Source: Marsupella aquatica (lineage: Eukaryota; Marchantiophyta). From it: a stretch of 64,000 nucleotides of DNA. Of the stretch, positions 38,441 through 50,600 are shown one piece after another; the stretch's first letter is position 1, and each line of letters begins with the position of its first letter. The stretch covers positions 20,460,001 to 20,524,000 of the forward strand of contig OZ316892.1 in NCBI GenBank assembly GCA_973895155.1. Direction: 5' to 3'. Under the pieces are notes generated by a model. It searched no databases. It saw nothing but the letters and a program-made list of their open reading frames with translations, and was not told where the DNA came from. Position numbers and translations under genes: made by a program.

Positions 38441-38660
38441 TTGTAAAAAGTACTTTCTTTAAAGTTTTTAGGGGTTTTTTAATTAATAAAAAATGACAAA
38501 ATTTAAAGGAAAAAAAGGTTTTGCAAAAAAAAATTTTAATTTTACTTATAAGTTAAGGGGGTCAAACCCTAAAACGTTGCACGTGATGTATGGCCCTCCA
38601 TATCGTGACCCCCCCCCCCAAGGGAGTGAGGAGGGAGGGTATAGGGTTAGGGAGGGCAAG
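38440..38660. repeat. Dispersed AT-rich repeat, copy 2
   Basis: Contains AAGTTAAGGGGGTCAAACCC, AACGTTGCACGTGATGTATG and CCTCCATATCGTGACCCCCC, matching copies 1 and 4 at their G-rich ends. Confidence 0.55.
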
Positions 38661-38749
38661 GAAAGAAAGGAGGAAGAGGGTATACAAGTTAAGTACTATT
38701 CAATATTTTGTTGGGGTACTAGTATAGGAGGAAGATCACCCCGGCAGAG

Positions 38750-39062
38750 ATGTCTGGGGTCCTCACTTCTTTTCTTCCGACCCATCACGCGCAAATAAGT
38801 ATAGGGTTTTTTTATTGGGTTTAGTGAAATATTTTTAAATTGTTGTTGAAGAACATTAGGGTTATTTTAATCCAATTTTGAGAATTATAAGAATCATGGG
38901 GTTTTTTAAAATCAAATATGAGAATATTCTTGGAATATTCCATTAAGTTAGGGGTAAAAAAATTCCTAAAAAAACTTTATTGACTTAACTTTTAGGGTGT
39001 TTATTCCCCCAAAACTTTGAGCATGATATGGGACACCCCTTGGATTGAGGCCCCCGAGCAGA
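38750..39062. repeat. Dispersed AT-rich repeat, copy 3
   Basis: Near full-length relative of 63525-63815 in opposite orientation. Shared blocks include CATCACGCGCAAATAAGTAT, TTTATTGGGTTTAGTGAAAT, AATATTCCATTAAGTTAGGG, ACTTTATTGACTTAACTTTT and GGGACACCCCTTGGATTGAG. Confidence 0.8.
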
Positions 39063-39410
39063 GATGGAGGTGGGGCATGGCCCGAATGAGTGTCTATTTT
39101 GGCAGATTGACAAATTGTTGGTGAGGGTGTTTACTTCTTGCACCCATTGCATTTTTGTCATGAAATCTGTAAGCCCATCTGCAATAAATTTATACCCCTT
39201 TTTCTTATGTGAAACCAGGCAGCGGAGGAGGGCAGTGAGTCCCATACAAAGGGTGACATGGACAGTAGGGACGAGTTTACTTGTGTCGGGCCCACTAGCA
39301 CAGGAGAGCAGTCATTTGCATAGGCCCGTGGAAGTGGTGCTGGGAGCCGGAGTGCGGCAGCCCAAGAGGATCAAGGAGAGAGATCAGGGGGAGGATGAGG
39401 AGGAGGGGGT

Positions 39411-39434
39411 CCCCCCCCCCCACACACACACACA
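39411..39434. repeat. C run and (CA)n microsatellite
   Basis: A run of about ten C is followed directly by seven CA units. Confidence 0.85.
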
Positions 39435-39724
39435 TAGTCACATAATTACACACAAGCCCACAAGGGGAAGGAGAATGGGAAGGGGAAGAAGTCATAGAGG
39501 GGAAGGAATTCCCCTTTGTAGTTTAGAGATATAGAACAGGCTTTTTATTATTGAGGATTTCCATCTCAGTATTCTGGTATACATTCAGGTATTCAAATCC
39601 ATAGGGACACCCCCACCCCAAATCCTAAGCCTTACTTAACCCTAACCTTAATTATCCCCAAACCTATATATACATAACAGAACCGTTTGCAAACCAATTG
39701 CACACCACATATATATAGCAGAAC

Positions 39725-39905
39725 AGAAGAGTCTTTTATATCCAATTTTGAGACTTATGAGAACATTAGGGTCTTTTTAATCAAAGTTTTGTGATATTCC
39801 AAAAATATTCTAATTTTATAGGGATTAAAAATAAAATTAAAATCTTACATTTTAGTGGGTCTGAGACCCAAGAACGTTGCAGGTGATCGTGAGACCCCCG
39901 ATGTA
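39725..39905. repeat. Dispersed AT-rich repeat, copy 4
   Basis: Contains TATATCCAATTTTGAGACTT, ATTAGGGTCTTTTTAATC, TGATATTCCAAAAATATTC, AATCTTACATTTTAG and CGTGAGACCCCCGATG, as in copies 1 and 3. Confidence 0.6.
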
Positions 39906-41483
39906 AATTCTGACCAGCTAGGATGATTCAATTCTGCAAGGGCTCAAGTGCAACTTGCCTTTTGTAGTTTCACTCATTTTATCCATCATATGGGAATCTA
40001 TATGGACTTTGAAGGCTGGCTGTTCAATTTTTGAGTGGCAGTGTTTTTCTTTATACCACATTTAGTGTCCACAATTTCTTCTTGCATTTGTTTGACTGAT
40101 GCATTGTGTGCATGTATGCCACTGCTCAGAAATGAAGCTCAGATGGATCTCTAGGTGTGCCAAATACTCCCATATATTGATTTCTGCCTAAGTAACCCCA
40201 ATTAATTGTGAATTACTCGCGATGTCTGAAAAATTATTGCATCAGAGTTGCATGGCTCACAATATCTACTTTCCACGGGCAGCCCAAATACCAGATGGGC
40301 CACCGGGACTCCACTATGCCCGCGTACACAAACACAATCTAAATATCAAAATTTTGTGCTAGCTAAGAATTAGTGCGTGACTTCACTGAGTAGGTCATGA
40401 ATTGTAAAGTTGCTCATGAATTATATAATCATTATTATTATTAACAAAAAGTTGTGCACTACTGTAGTTCCCCTCTGACTTTCTTTTTAGGCATTAGTTT
40501 TAGCAGCGTACAAGTCAGACCCCTGCAGCTCTGTACCTATCCTATACTGCATGTACTGTCGTTTCAACATAGTTGCACTCCCAATCACCCTCCCCATCAT
40601 TGCAGAGACAATCAGCCATTGCACATCAATTTGGAATCCATGAAGGAACAAAACTATGCATATATTATTACTTAGCAAAGATAGCTTAGACCAGTTTTTT
40701 TTTAAGGTCTGGGGCGAGTATCCACGGTGTCAACTGCCCATTCGCTTGCCTAAGAAGAGGTGACGACCTCCTGTTGCATCCCTCAGGAGGGGTGGTGATT
40801 TCTTGCCCACCTGGTACATACATAGGCAGGTACATAGCTAGGTATGCTAACATGGGGTATAATTGATCAAGTACAGTTCTTTGGTAGTACACTGGCGACC
40901 AAGAACATTAGTAGGATGCTGACAAGCCATCCCAAGAGTGGCTCACTAGCTTGGGAGGGACTGGCTAACCTACACAGTCACATCTCATAACTGCTCCTGG
41001 TTACACACGTCAGAATGTGGCCAATTAAATTTTCAAACCTTCCCTTTGTTAAGGCTAGTAGCCCTACCGAATACTAAGGCAGACTTTGGCCAATTTAAAA
41101 AACACTGACTTAGATTCTCCTAGACAGAGTGCCAACAGCATTGATGAGTATATCAGAAAAGCAAGTGGAGCAAGGTTTTAGCTCATCGCACTATTGAAGT
41201 AGACATGTATCATTAGCTCAACACATTATTGCAATGGTACATCTTTATATCTCTCTTAACTACACCTCTTTTACTTTTCCTCGCTCCATTCTACTTTGCT
41301 TGGCTCCTTTTTATAAATTGGCTGTTCTCTTTAAATTTTCAAAACCCTCTCCATGACTTTGAGAACCCAAAGGAAATTTCGAAGAAGGAACGCCCCATTT
41401 AACGATGTGTCGCTAAATTCAACGACCTGGATTCCGGCCATGTGGGAATTGAAGCAACGAGTGTTCAAACAATGTTCGGAGGC

Positions 41484-41490
41484 TATAAAG
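41484..41490 (+). promoter_or_regulatory. Candidate TATA box of copy B
   Basis: TATAAAG followed by AGC, aligned with TATATAG in copy A. Its conservation between copies is the only support; transcript evidence is needed. Confidence 0.4.
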
Positions 41491-42913
41491 AGCTGGAACT
41501 CCTGAGGACTAGCATAAGTATGGACCAGTACATGCCTTCTCGAAGTGGTGTTGGGAGCCTACCTCAGACACTGACTTGGAGCAAGCAAGCAATGTTGGTC
41601 TATGGGCGTGACCTTCATCTGAATTGAGTGTAGGATTGTTGCAATCTGAGTCTCCTAGTTTCGCCCCGACCGAGTGAAAATCTCTGCGTTTCCTCTCCAC
41701 ATTGCTAGCACGGAATCGAATGGTCTTCGTGGCCCGAGCCTTACTGTCAATCCCGCCGTCTGAGATCAGGTCAACGACGTTAGAGTTAACGAGCATTGTT
41801 GGAATTCGCTGCATTAATAGGTAAGCATGTTAAACTTGGCTTGGTTTGTCAGCGGGAGATCAGCTTGGTCCACTTAGCTTAGAGACTGGTGCTGTGCTTT
41901 TCTCTTGATTCAGTGTTCTTGGACTTGACGAGCCTAGTTTTCAATTGGCTTGGAAAGGTGTTGTATCCGTTGATTTTCCTCGTGCATTTCTACTCCTCTA
42001 GCTCTTGACTAGAAGAAGGCTACTCTAGAATAATGTGAAAGTTTGAGATCTTTGACCGCATTGTGTCGCTGCACCTATTTCGAGTTAAGACTAGAAATTG
42101 ATGTTTTCTGTGAAACTCGTCGGTGAGAATCTTCCAATCACTCGGAGCCTCATGAGCGTGATAACGAAAAACTCGCCATCGAGAGAGCCAGCGCGCGCAG
42201 TAAAAATTCGTGCTACCTTAAAGTTTAATCTAGCCGTTTGCGTGAGTACTACATACGAGATTTGTTCCATACAGCGCTCCTCTCCCTCTCCACACTAATA
42301 AATTCACTGCGGGAACTACTTCTCTAAGTGTCTCTATTTAGCTGTTACCTCGCCGGCCACGGCTTCTATTTGGACACTAACGTACTACGGGTGGCTAGAC
42401 AGAGTATTTGCCTTGTCAGGAGACTGATTCCGTTGTTTGCAGATGAGAAGGGTTTCTGACTGATTTAAGAAGAGAGTGCTGGGATCGTCTTGAGGAAAGA
42501 GTATCGTCTCTCACGGTAATTTCAAAATCCTGAGTCTACTAGCATGAGAACTTATTGTTAGTACTCCGGTTCGATGTTCAGACTGCCATTGAGGCCAGCC
42601 AGTTGTCTTTCACTGGAAGACCGGCTCATTGAATTGTGATATTTAGTGGTCTGGGAAGGTACCCGACCCGACCCTATTGCTTCAAGATTCTGACAATGCT
42701 TAGCCCGGTAGAGTCTTGCTTGCCTGTCGGTTAGCTGTGTTCGAGTTGCAACAATTTTTTTGCCATAGTGGCAAAAGCAGCTGCCAAATTTAGTCCTTCT
42801 TGTCCCAAATATTAGCAAACTTTTCTTGTCCAAGAGTTTTTAAGTTCTGCACTAATGGTTTTATTTCTACCAATCAGAACTCAGACGTAGAAAGCTAAGC
42901 GGAACTAGCTATA

Positions 42914-44203
42914 ATGTCGACTCCAGCATCCTCACCACCCGCTCAAACATTCACGCCAACTGCGCCTGTTACCACCCCAGCATCACCACCTTCGTCAGGG
43001 ATCTTGTCATCTGACTTGTTCCTACCCGCAATCAGCTTATATCCATTCCTTCCATGTCTGGTTGGAGTTCTTACGTTGGCATCATATCTGTTCATATTGC
43101 TGCTTATGCGATGTTGGAACGCGAGGCGGTTCAAAACGGAACTCTTGAAAGAGACACTTCTTAACAAGGATCTGAGTAACGTCTTGAAGGGGATCGCGAG
43201 TAATAGAGGTGACAAAACGCGATCAATGCTGGATGTCTCTGTGGAAGGTTTTCAAGATGAAGACGCTAACGAAATAATGGGGGTAGGAGGTTTTAACGCG
43301 GACCTGAATGACGTGATGAAGGGGATCGGAGGTGATGCAGGTCACAAAAACCTTCCGGATGTTACTGTGGATCTTTCACCAGATGAAGACGGTACCGAAA
43401 CACTGGGGGTAGAAGTTTTCAGAGCACAAGTGTTTTCCTCGAGACTCCACGATCTTTGCCGCAAGTTTTCTACCATTCTTGCAAGTGAGAGACGAATAAT
43501 ATCCTTCCTGATTCCACGTTGGACGTGGAGTAGGAGGGAGTATGTTATGTCCCTCATTACGGCGAAGAAGCAACCTTCAAAAGTGGTAGACGAACAGTCA
43601 TCCATTGATCAAGGTTCCGTGTTCTGCGTACCAGTATCAATCCCGTTCATTCGGAAGAGGATACAGAGATCCAGTTCGGACCCTCGTTTGGAAGGACCCC
43701 AAGTATTGGCAAATATCTGCAAGGATGCAACTTTTGAAGGAGCTCAGTTGGCAGTTGTTTGCAAGGCGGTCCAAATAATGCAAGAAAACCTGGAGGGCCG
43801 ATGGAGGATGTCCTTCAGCATAATCAGGTTTACAGTTGCCAACCTTCTGACAATCTACGCCTTCTGGTACACCAACGTCAACACGATAGAGTACCTTTCC
43901 GCTTACATCGCAGGAGAGTTGGTAAGCAGCGTGTACAGTCAGCCTTTGATCGATTGGCTGATTCCCAAACTCGATCAGCAGATCGGGAATGTAGTGTTGA
44001 TGCTCAAGCTGCATTTGGAGCACGAAGTATCGTCTGGTGCATCGCGGGAGGAGCTTCCTTTGACGGACTGGGTGCGCAGCTATTTCAGAGGGTTTGACGA
44101 AGTAAAAGAACTTCTAAGTATTTGCGATCAGGGAGTTAAGGCGAGGAAGGGAGGTTTCCTTCGCAGGGCAGCAAAGTCTTTAGCCAGAATGTCCCTTTCT
44201 TAA
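42914..44203 (+). CDS. Unrecognised membrane protein, duplicated gene copy B
   Basis: Intronless frame of 429 aa starting at ATG 42914. The first ~30 residues are rich in Ser, Thr, Pro and Ala and are longer and different from copy A. TM1 is at residues ~42-64 (LPCLVGVLTLASYLFILLLM). The acidic repeat is clearest here: residues 86-127 and 130-169 both follow DL(S/N)-x-V-(L/M)-KGI ... G(D/H)K ... DV(S/T)V ... DED-x2-E-x-(M/L)-GV-x2-F. The C-terminal ~260 residues hold two paired cysteines (C182, C238), a basic patch IRKRIQRSSSDP near 246-257, and a hydrophobic segment near 300-319. The two proteins differ mainly in the tail and the second repeat. Function unknown; the basic patch with RSSSDP could be a phosphorylated membrane-proximal switch, which is only inference. 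Confidence 0.82.
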   Translation: MSTPASSPPAQTFTPTAPVTTPASPPSSGILSSDLFLPAISLYPFLPCLVGVLTLASYLFILLLMRCWNARRFKTELLKETLLNKDLSNVLKGIASNRGDKTRSMLDVSVEGFQDEDANEIMGVGGFNADLNDVMKGIGGDAGHKNLPDVTVDLSPDEDGTETLGVEVFRAQVFSSRLHDLCRKFSTILASERRIISFLIPRWTWSRREYVMSLITAKKQPSKVVDEQSSIDQGSVFCVPVSIPFIRKRIQRSSSDPRLEGPQVLANICKDATFEGAQLAVVCKAVQIMQENLEGRWRMSFSIIRFTVANLLTIYAFWYTNVNTIEYLSAYIAGELVSSVYSQPLIDWLIPKLDQQIGNVVLMLKLHLEHEVSSGASREELPLTDWVRSYFRGFDEVKELLSICDQGVKARKGGFLRRAAKSLARMSLS

Positions 44204-44770
44204 TGGACCCTCGCACTACTCAGAATGTAGCGAGTAGAGTTCAGCGAGCTAGAGCTGTCCACTTTGGACAAGTTGCTCTAGACTCACCTTCCTAGATGTG
44301 TTTCTGTTCACTAAATGAATCACTTGATACAACCACCGCTGGAAGCTTTCGAACTTACGATATTGCACTCAAGTCTGCTGCACACTTGGCAGGAGGACCT
44401 TTTGTTTCTACCTAGTTAACTGTAGGGGCACAAGCGAGATATCTACATATATAGCCCATGTCGATTTGACATACTGATTAATATCGTCTGTCAATTCTGG
44501 AGGTCAATTAGACATGTCAATTGAGCAAGACGCCAATTGTCTTCAGACTACGCTTAGTTCCAAAACCTGTAATATATGTACGTGACATCTGATTGTTTAT
44601 CGTGTATTTATTTGTCTCAAATATAATTCACATTCCCCCTGACTTGATAATGCTTTGGACAATCCTCTTTTCAACAACTTTTGGTTCCGACTGTTCCGCC
44701 CAGTTGGTAGAAACATGTCAAGTCATGAAGCTTTCGTCAACATATTTTCTAAAGGGATTTAACGTTGCTG

Positions 44771-47301
44771 CTTGACAAAAAACAGGTGGAACATCTATTC
44801 ATGTAAAACCAGCTTTTCTACCAGGGAGCCCAAATGAATGCCCCCTGGATGCATGAATACAAAAGAAGCCAGATTGGAGAGTGCTCCAGGTAGACTTCAA
44901 TTTCTATTGATGTTCGCTGACGCATGGTCATCTGTGGTTTATCATGCGTTACCATGTCTCAAGGACAGTGGACGGTTAATTAGCTGAAGAAATACGAAGA
45001 AATCCTTCTCAAAGGAGAACTCACAAATTCATTTCAAACTTGCTTTCATTAAATGACGCTATCCCAGCGCCTAATTACGATGAAATCACTTCTGATACCA
45101 CTACCATTGCCCTTGCAAGATAGAACCAGATTTGATGACGATGCAGAAAAAGTTTTAAACCACACTTGATCCTTGGATCTCATTGTACACATTCACTTAA
45201 ATGACATAATTTATAGATTGAATCACATTTTCAGGCTTTCTACTCACTGTCATCTGGGTGACCTTGGTGAGGAAGCTTAGCTGGACATCTACCTTTCAAA
45301 ACAAAGATCTCATAAGCAACTGGCTTCAGTGAGTTGGCCAGGGGATTAGCTTAGAACCAAGCAAGAGATCTCAAGTTCAATGCCCCCTTCACACACAAGG
45401 GTGCTGAGGGTATGTGTGTGTTTGTGTGGGTGTAGTGTCTGGTAAGAGTACTGGTCTCTCCTCGGCCTCCGGCTGGCCGCTTTGTATTTGGTTCTGGTCC
45501 AACCCTCTCTCTTTCCTGGTACCAGTCTGTCCCTGTTAGATTTCTAGGTTTGGTCCCCCTTGTGGGTTACCCTACTGTGGTGCACATTCCAAAGTAGAAT
45601 GTGTATCCTTGGATGGGTCTACTTTCAAGGACCAAAAAAAAAACATAGATGTCACTGAGATTTAAGTTCTCAAGAAACAAATTTATAATCTACATTTATA
45701 TATTCTCTTATAATTAAAACACAATCCCTGTAGTATAGTTCACTATTGATGGTGGGGACCAGGCAGGACAGCTGGGCAGCATGGGCACAGCAACGGGCAG
45801 TTGCAGGGCAGGTCATCTGCGATGTATTCAACTTCAATTAGTGACTCCCAATCTGTGAAGTACATTGGTTCCTTCACTGGCAGGGTTTTTGCAATCTGGA
45901 GATTGTGAGGTCAAAACGAGCTACCTTAGTTATTGTTTAGGGGTATGTAATGGAGACTGTGCTGTAATAAATACTTCAGTAGTTTCAGCCGTAATTCTGA
46001 GGATGTCACTCCTCGTGCTCCTCACATCATTGTTTCATGGACCTCCAGAATGTTATTCTTCGTGCTCCTCACATCATGTAAAGTCACCTCCACGCAGCTG
46101 ATGAACTTCGTTGAATAAATTATCAGAATGCACGGATTTGCAGGTGTTAGTAGTTTTTCCCGTGGCCATGAACAATCGCAAGGCTATAGACTGTTACCCG
46201 TTCACCAGGCAGTGACAATCTCTCTATGACACTATCAAGTCTGCATACTTATTTTTTAAGTAGAGTGCATGGATCAATTGATACAGGTGGTTAGATAGAG
46301 ACAATTCGAGACTCGAGAGTGAATGCAATATGCGCATGAAAGATTATGGCTAAAATCATTCTAGCTACTGGCGAGTACAGATTGCGACTCTTCTTCTCTG
46401 CAAGAAACTAGCTGATGATGAGTGTGCCATAAAGGTAGGAATCAGGACACAAGGTGTACAGCACGGGACGTGCAGATTTACAGTACGTTAGCAATAATAC
46501 CAAGAGCTAATAATAAATTGTACACCGGCAGTAGCGCTACAGTGCCTGGACGCCCTGGAGCTTGGAAAATCTTGGTTCCACTTATTCAACAGCACGTGAA
46601 ACAATAGCGAAACAGGGGAAGTGGTTTTCTGAGAGTACATCCTTTTCCCGGGTAATTAGAAAATGATGATTGAAGCGTTTTATCTCTAAACGCGAGGTGG
46701 GACAGTAATTTTTGGTGGTCCCTTGCGCCGTCTCGCTAGTCTGCTTAGCAGCCACTCACTGGATGTCCAACAGTGAAGACCGTTGACTCTCAATCACTTT
46801 AGTGGCATTCGACAAGTTACACTGGGAACGTCATTCTCAAATATCCACGAGATTGCATACATAGGCACCTCGCATAGTTCGCTTCGAGTCTTCTCTAAAG
46901 GACAGGGTTTTGTCTACACACTAGATAACATCAGGTCAAGTAGACAATGGCCTTAGCAAAGGTGTTTAGTGCCGCATAAATACAGAGTGGAGAACACGAT
47001 TAATGAAAGACACTAGTGCTTGCGCGCAGGACGGAGATTATCGAATTATCAAAGCATCTGTGGAAGAACGAGTTCGTGCATCGAGACTTGAGATTAACCG
47101 GATTACCGAACCAGAATTAGGACCAGTAGAGTCTCGCATGGCAAATTATCAGAGCTTATATAGGATTGATTAGCAGACCTCGTGATAAAACGCCACCGTC
47201 CTGGGGAATAGACAAAGCGATGACGGACAGAATGAATAGTGCGGGCAAGCGACGAAACCTCACGAGCCCAGAAATCCGGGTGCTCCCTTTTTAATTGTTT
47301 T
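44771..47301. other. Intergenic region with SINE-like element
   Basis: No gene supported. The SINE-like sequence at 45323-45644 is listed separately. Remaining open frames are short. Confidence 0.6.
45323..45644 (+). mobile_element. tRNA-derived SINE-like element
   Basis: TTGGCCAGGGGATTAGC near 45335-45351 resembles a pol III A box and AAGTTCAATGCC near 45373-45384 a B box, at tRNA-like spacing. About 250 bases later the sequence ends in an 11-base A run (45634-45644). A tRNA-like head, unrelated body and A tail are the SINE pattern. I could not find a convincing target-site duplication. Confidence 0.45.
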
Positions 47302-47678
47302 TTTAGCGCGGATACTGCGCTCTCTTGGCAACTGTATTGGTTGCTCTTACAGGACGAGGAGATTCACAGTTCTTGTCCAACTGGAACTGCATTACACAAG
47401 CCTCCAAGTTTTCTACTCGGAATGAACGCAAATGACGGCAGGGCTGTTAGTACAACCGGTACGATGGGCCCAGGTCCCAAATATTGAATTCGAAAACAAA
47501 ATCGAAAGCCCGAAAGGATTGGGTAGAGAAGACATGTTACTTTCGACGCATAGATGGATCGGCAGAGATGGAATCAAAACTATACGGTAGAAGTAGGACA
47601 GGTCCGCTCTGAGGCCGTGAGGAGGAGAATCTAGTTGCCAGAATACAGTTGCCAAGAGAGCGCAGTATCCGCGCTAAA
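47302..47678. repeat. Perfect 37-bp inverted repeat with 303-bp spacer
   Basis: Arm 47302-47338 starts TTTAGCGCGGATACTGCGCT and ends CAACTGTATT. Arm 47642-47678 is its exact reverse complement. Similarity stops sharply inside the arms. No target-site duplication is evident. Could be terminal repeats of a small DNA element, or a foldback that arose by local inversion. Confidence 0.9.
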
Positions 47679-50600
47679 GGAAAAAAATACCAAAAATGGA
47701 GTTGAATTCTAAGGAGAATGTTCACCAATTTATATCCTTGGCAGCTGATTGGGAGTTTTCGTCAATTGGTTGGAAAATGCATAGAACCCCAATCAGTCTG
47801 CCAATTAATCTCCTAATTTAGGGTGAAACAGCCTCACTTTGTAACTTGCAATTTTGTAAACTAAAGGGAATTCATGGTTGAGGCTTCTCGTAAACATCCA
47901 AAGGGGGAACTACATAAGCGGCGTTTGTGCCAATCTCTCAAATCTCTTCAGCGTATATGCCACACAGCAGTCCCGAGTAATCCCTTGTGGCATCTTGTAA
48001 ACATTGCTCACTCTGACACAACTCTTTTTGAAGTGCTTTACTATCATTCATGAAGGGTAAGGAGAATCGCGCAATCATACATCTTTCAAGTTAATCACAT
48101 GTGTTGGATTCTCTCCCACGAGCTACATTGGGAGCCTCGTTGCTGCGATTCCTCACATTCCCCCAGCTTTGCCCTACTCCTGTTACCCTTGAGCATAGTA
48201 GAGCACCCTCCCAATGTTGTTAACTATCCGGCCTTGGCATTTCCCCAACTTACCGTCCTCTGCTTTAATGCGTACTCGCCCAGGCCTCGTTATTGAGAAT
48301 GTACTTTTAACGACATTTCAAACTGTCGAGTCTATTTTAAATCCAACAACGAGATCAGGAATCATGCAGCTGCCAGGTGATTTCGAACCCAGCTTCACGC
48401 GCTGTACTTCGATCCTGGGTGTTTCGTGACACTGGCTTGATTTTGGATTGCTGCTTTGCCCGCCCCCTAGCGATAAGTAGAGTGCTCTGATCCAAATCAT
48501 TGTCAGTTCGTCGAACTTATATACACCATAAACAAATACAACGCAATGTCGTGGCCCTAGGTTCTACCAAGAGTTTGGTTGCAACGCTTCCATTTGCATT
48601 GCTCGGTAGTTTCGTTTTTATCAGTTAAGTACGTCATTGTCAAGTCACCAAGGGAATGAGGACGGAGGCTTTTGTCACTTCCAAAAAATGAGGGGAGAAA
48701 CCATGGCACGCTTTCGAGAGAGAGGAGGCACACAGGACAGGGAAGGGAGCGAAGCAGGCAAGGTGACCAGACTCTGCCCCAGTGGCCCCGTCGACTGCAG
48801 TAGTTTAAAAGTCTGTCTGGAACAACAAGGATCCTGTCAAGGAAATCATTGGGCTGAGGAGGAGGAGGAAATGGTTTTGCCCGATGGTGTTTGTTTGCAT
48901 GTTGGCTCAGCTCGTAGAGCATTCCTGACTGCTGAGCTCTTGTCGTGTGTCCAAAATTATCGCGTAGCATCGCAGCGTAGTTGCAAGGCTGGGAAACTTG
49001 CCGCTAAGAACTTCAGAAATTTCTTCCCAGCTATGCTAGATAGGCTGCTTCTCTCCACCAAGGTGCGTGATTGCCTCAGCTTCAGAATTGTAATACATGG
49101 TCCAGGAGGAGCTGTTTTAGAGAAGTGTCTGTGGTGGCAGCTCTCGCCCCTGCCCGCCATTGTTAATCCCGGCCACGCGGGGGCTCTAGTGGGCAAGTCA
49201 GTCGTTGGCCAAGCGGGGAGCAGAAACTTCAGTCCTTCTTTCTTTGACCTCACGTCGATTCTCAGCAGTGGAGGCAGACACTCAATTCGCTTCTAGGATA
49301 ATCAATAATGATTCACACTTCGACATTTGATCAACATGCCTGGAAATTTCTGGAGCCACACTTGTCTATGCAAAACAGGCTCTTACTTGGTACAGGAGTT
49401 CGAGACACCGCCGAGATTGTACATACATTGGAGTATTTTAGTTTTTTGAAGAGCTATTTTCGGTCTTCTCCCAGCTGCTAACGAATTATACCAAACCCCA
49501 AGCACCGATAGCTATGAACACAAGCTTCGAAATGTGGTCATTGAAGTACGTAATAGATTGCCTCACAGTGAAGTCATCAGGCCCTTTGTTCAGTACTTGC
49601 TCAAGCTTTCGATGCATGTGCTGTCTTCTGGTGGGGCCTCTTTGTCCCCGTTGGGTCATTCCCTTTTCCTTTCCTTACCAAGAACGTTAGACCCTTGCTA
49701 GGTCTTCACGCCAAGTCTCCAGGACCTAGACCGATTTCTATCCTGGGCCACAACTTCAATTAGCAGGACTGAGTTCTCATTGAGCTTCCCAATGTGGAAA
49801 TATCTACTTCTATAATATGCAATGCCGCCAAAAAGCTCTTTCGTCTCCTTACAAATTCAGACCTGAGCCCTCACATGTTTTCATTTTTTTTTTGTACCCT
49901 TGGATTGATTGACCAGGTATGTCAAATGATATGGTCATTTTAATAGTAAAATATAGAATATAGGAGATGATACTGATCTGACATAGTATATGAGAAGATA
50001 CTTATGTGACATCATCTTAAATGTGTTTTTTTTTTCAAGTAATAAAAGTACACGTGAATGGAAGGAGAATCTTTTGGGGCATGAGAAATTTTTGGATTTT
50101 TTCAGAGCCTATGAGACTCTAGAAGGAAGGAAAATGGGTTAATTTTCTCCTTCTTTTCTGTCTTTAGTTGTACATTTTTTCTGTTTATTTAATGGTGCCA
50201 ATGTAAGGAAAAAAAAGAGTAATGGTGTTGCATAGGAGTGTAAAAATAGGAAAAAGGGGTAGAGAAAAAATAAAATATTCCCCTCCCAATAGTATCAAAG
50301 CACTCCGGGCCATCATCTCCCTTGCACTCACTCTCACCCTCCCACATCCTTGCTCTCCCCAACAATATAGTTTTCACAACAAAACAACATCTTCTTCCAA
50401 AATAAAATAAAAATGCAAAAGTAAAGTCAACTGTTTTTACATGTTTTGATTGTATTTTTTGTTTTATGTTTTATAGAAAATCGGTCCCAAATTTGTTATT
50501 CCATCTATACCTCCAACATTCTCTTTGAAAATCTTTTCAAAAAATGCATCTTTAATGAAGACCAAGAAGGTCAAGCTCCCAACATCTTTTCTCCACAAGA

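Larger units (their letters stand above)
39063..41459. other. Intergenic region before copy B
   Basis: No gene supported. It has a C run followed by an (AC) tract near 39411-39434 and dispersed repeat copy 4 at about 39725-39905. Open frames of up to 156 codons around 39.1 kb have no domain and no splice support. Confidence 0.55.
41460..44770 (+). repeat. Segmental duplication, copy B
   Basis: Direct copy of about 31600-34420, including promoter-proximal sequence, gene and 3' flank. The leader between the TATA-like site and the start codon is ~1.4 kb against ~0.86 kb in copy A, so an insertion or deletion occurred after duplication. Confidence 0.8.

Noticed and set aside
39064-39534. 156-codon plus-strand frame
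   Set aside because: No domain; the opposite strand is also open, and part of it lies in simple repeat and dispersed repeat sequence.
48890-48955. tRNA-like sequence (GGCTCAGCTCGTAGAGC D-arm)
   Set aside because: The D-arm fits, but no matching B box, acceptor stem or anticodon stem could be formed.
48637-49296. 219-codon plus-strand frame
   Set aside because: Starts at TTG, low-complexity charged N-terminus, no domain, and the opposite strand is equally open.
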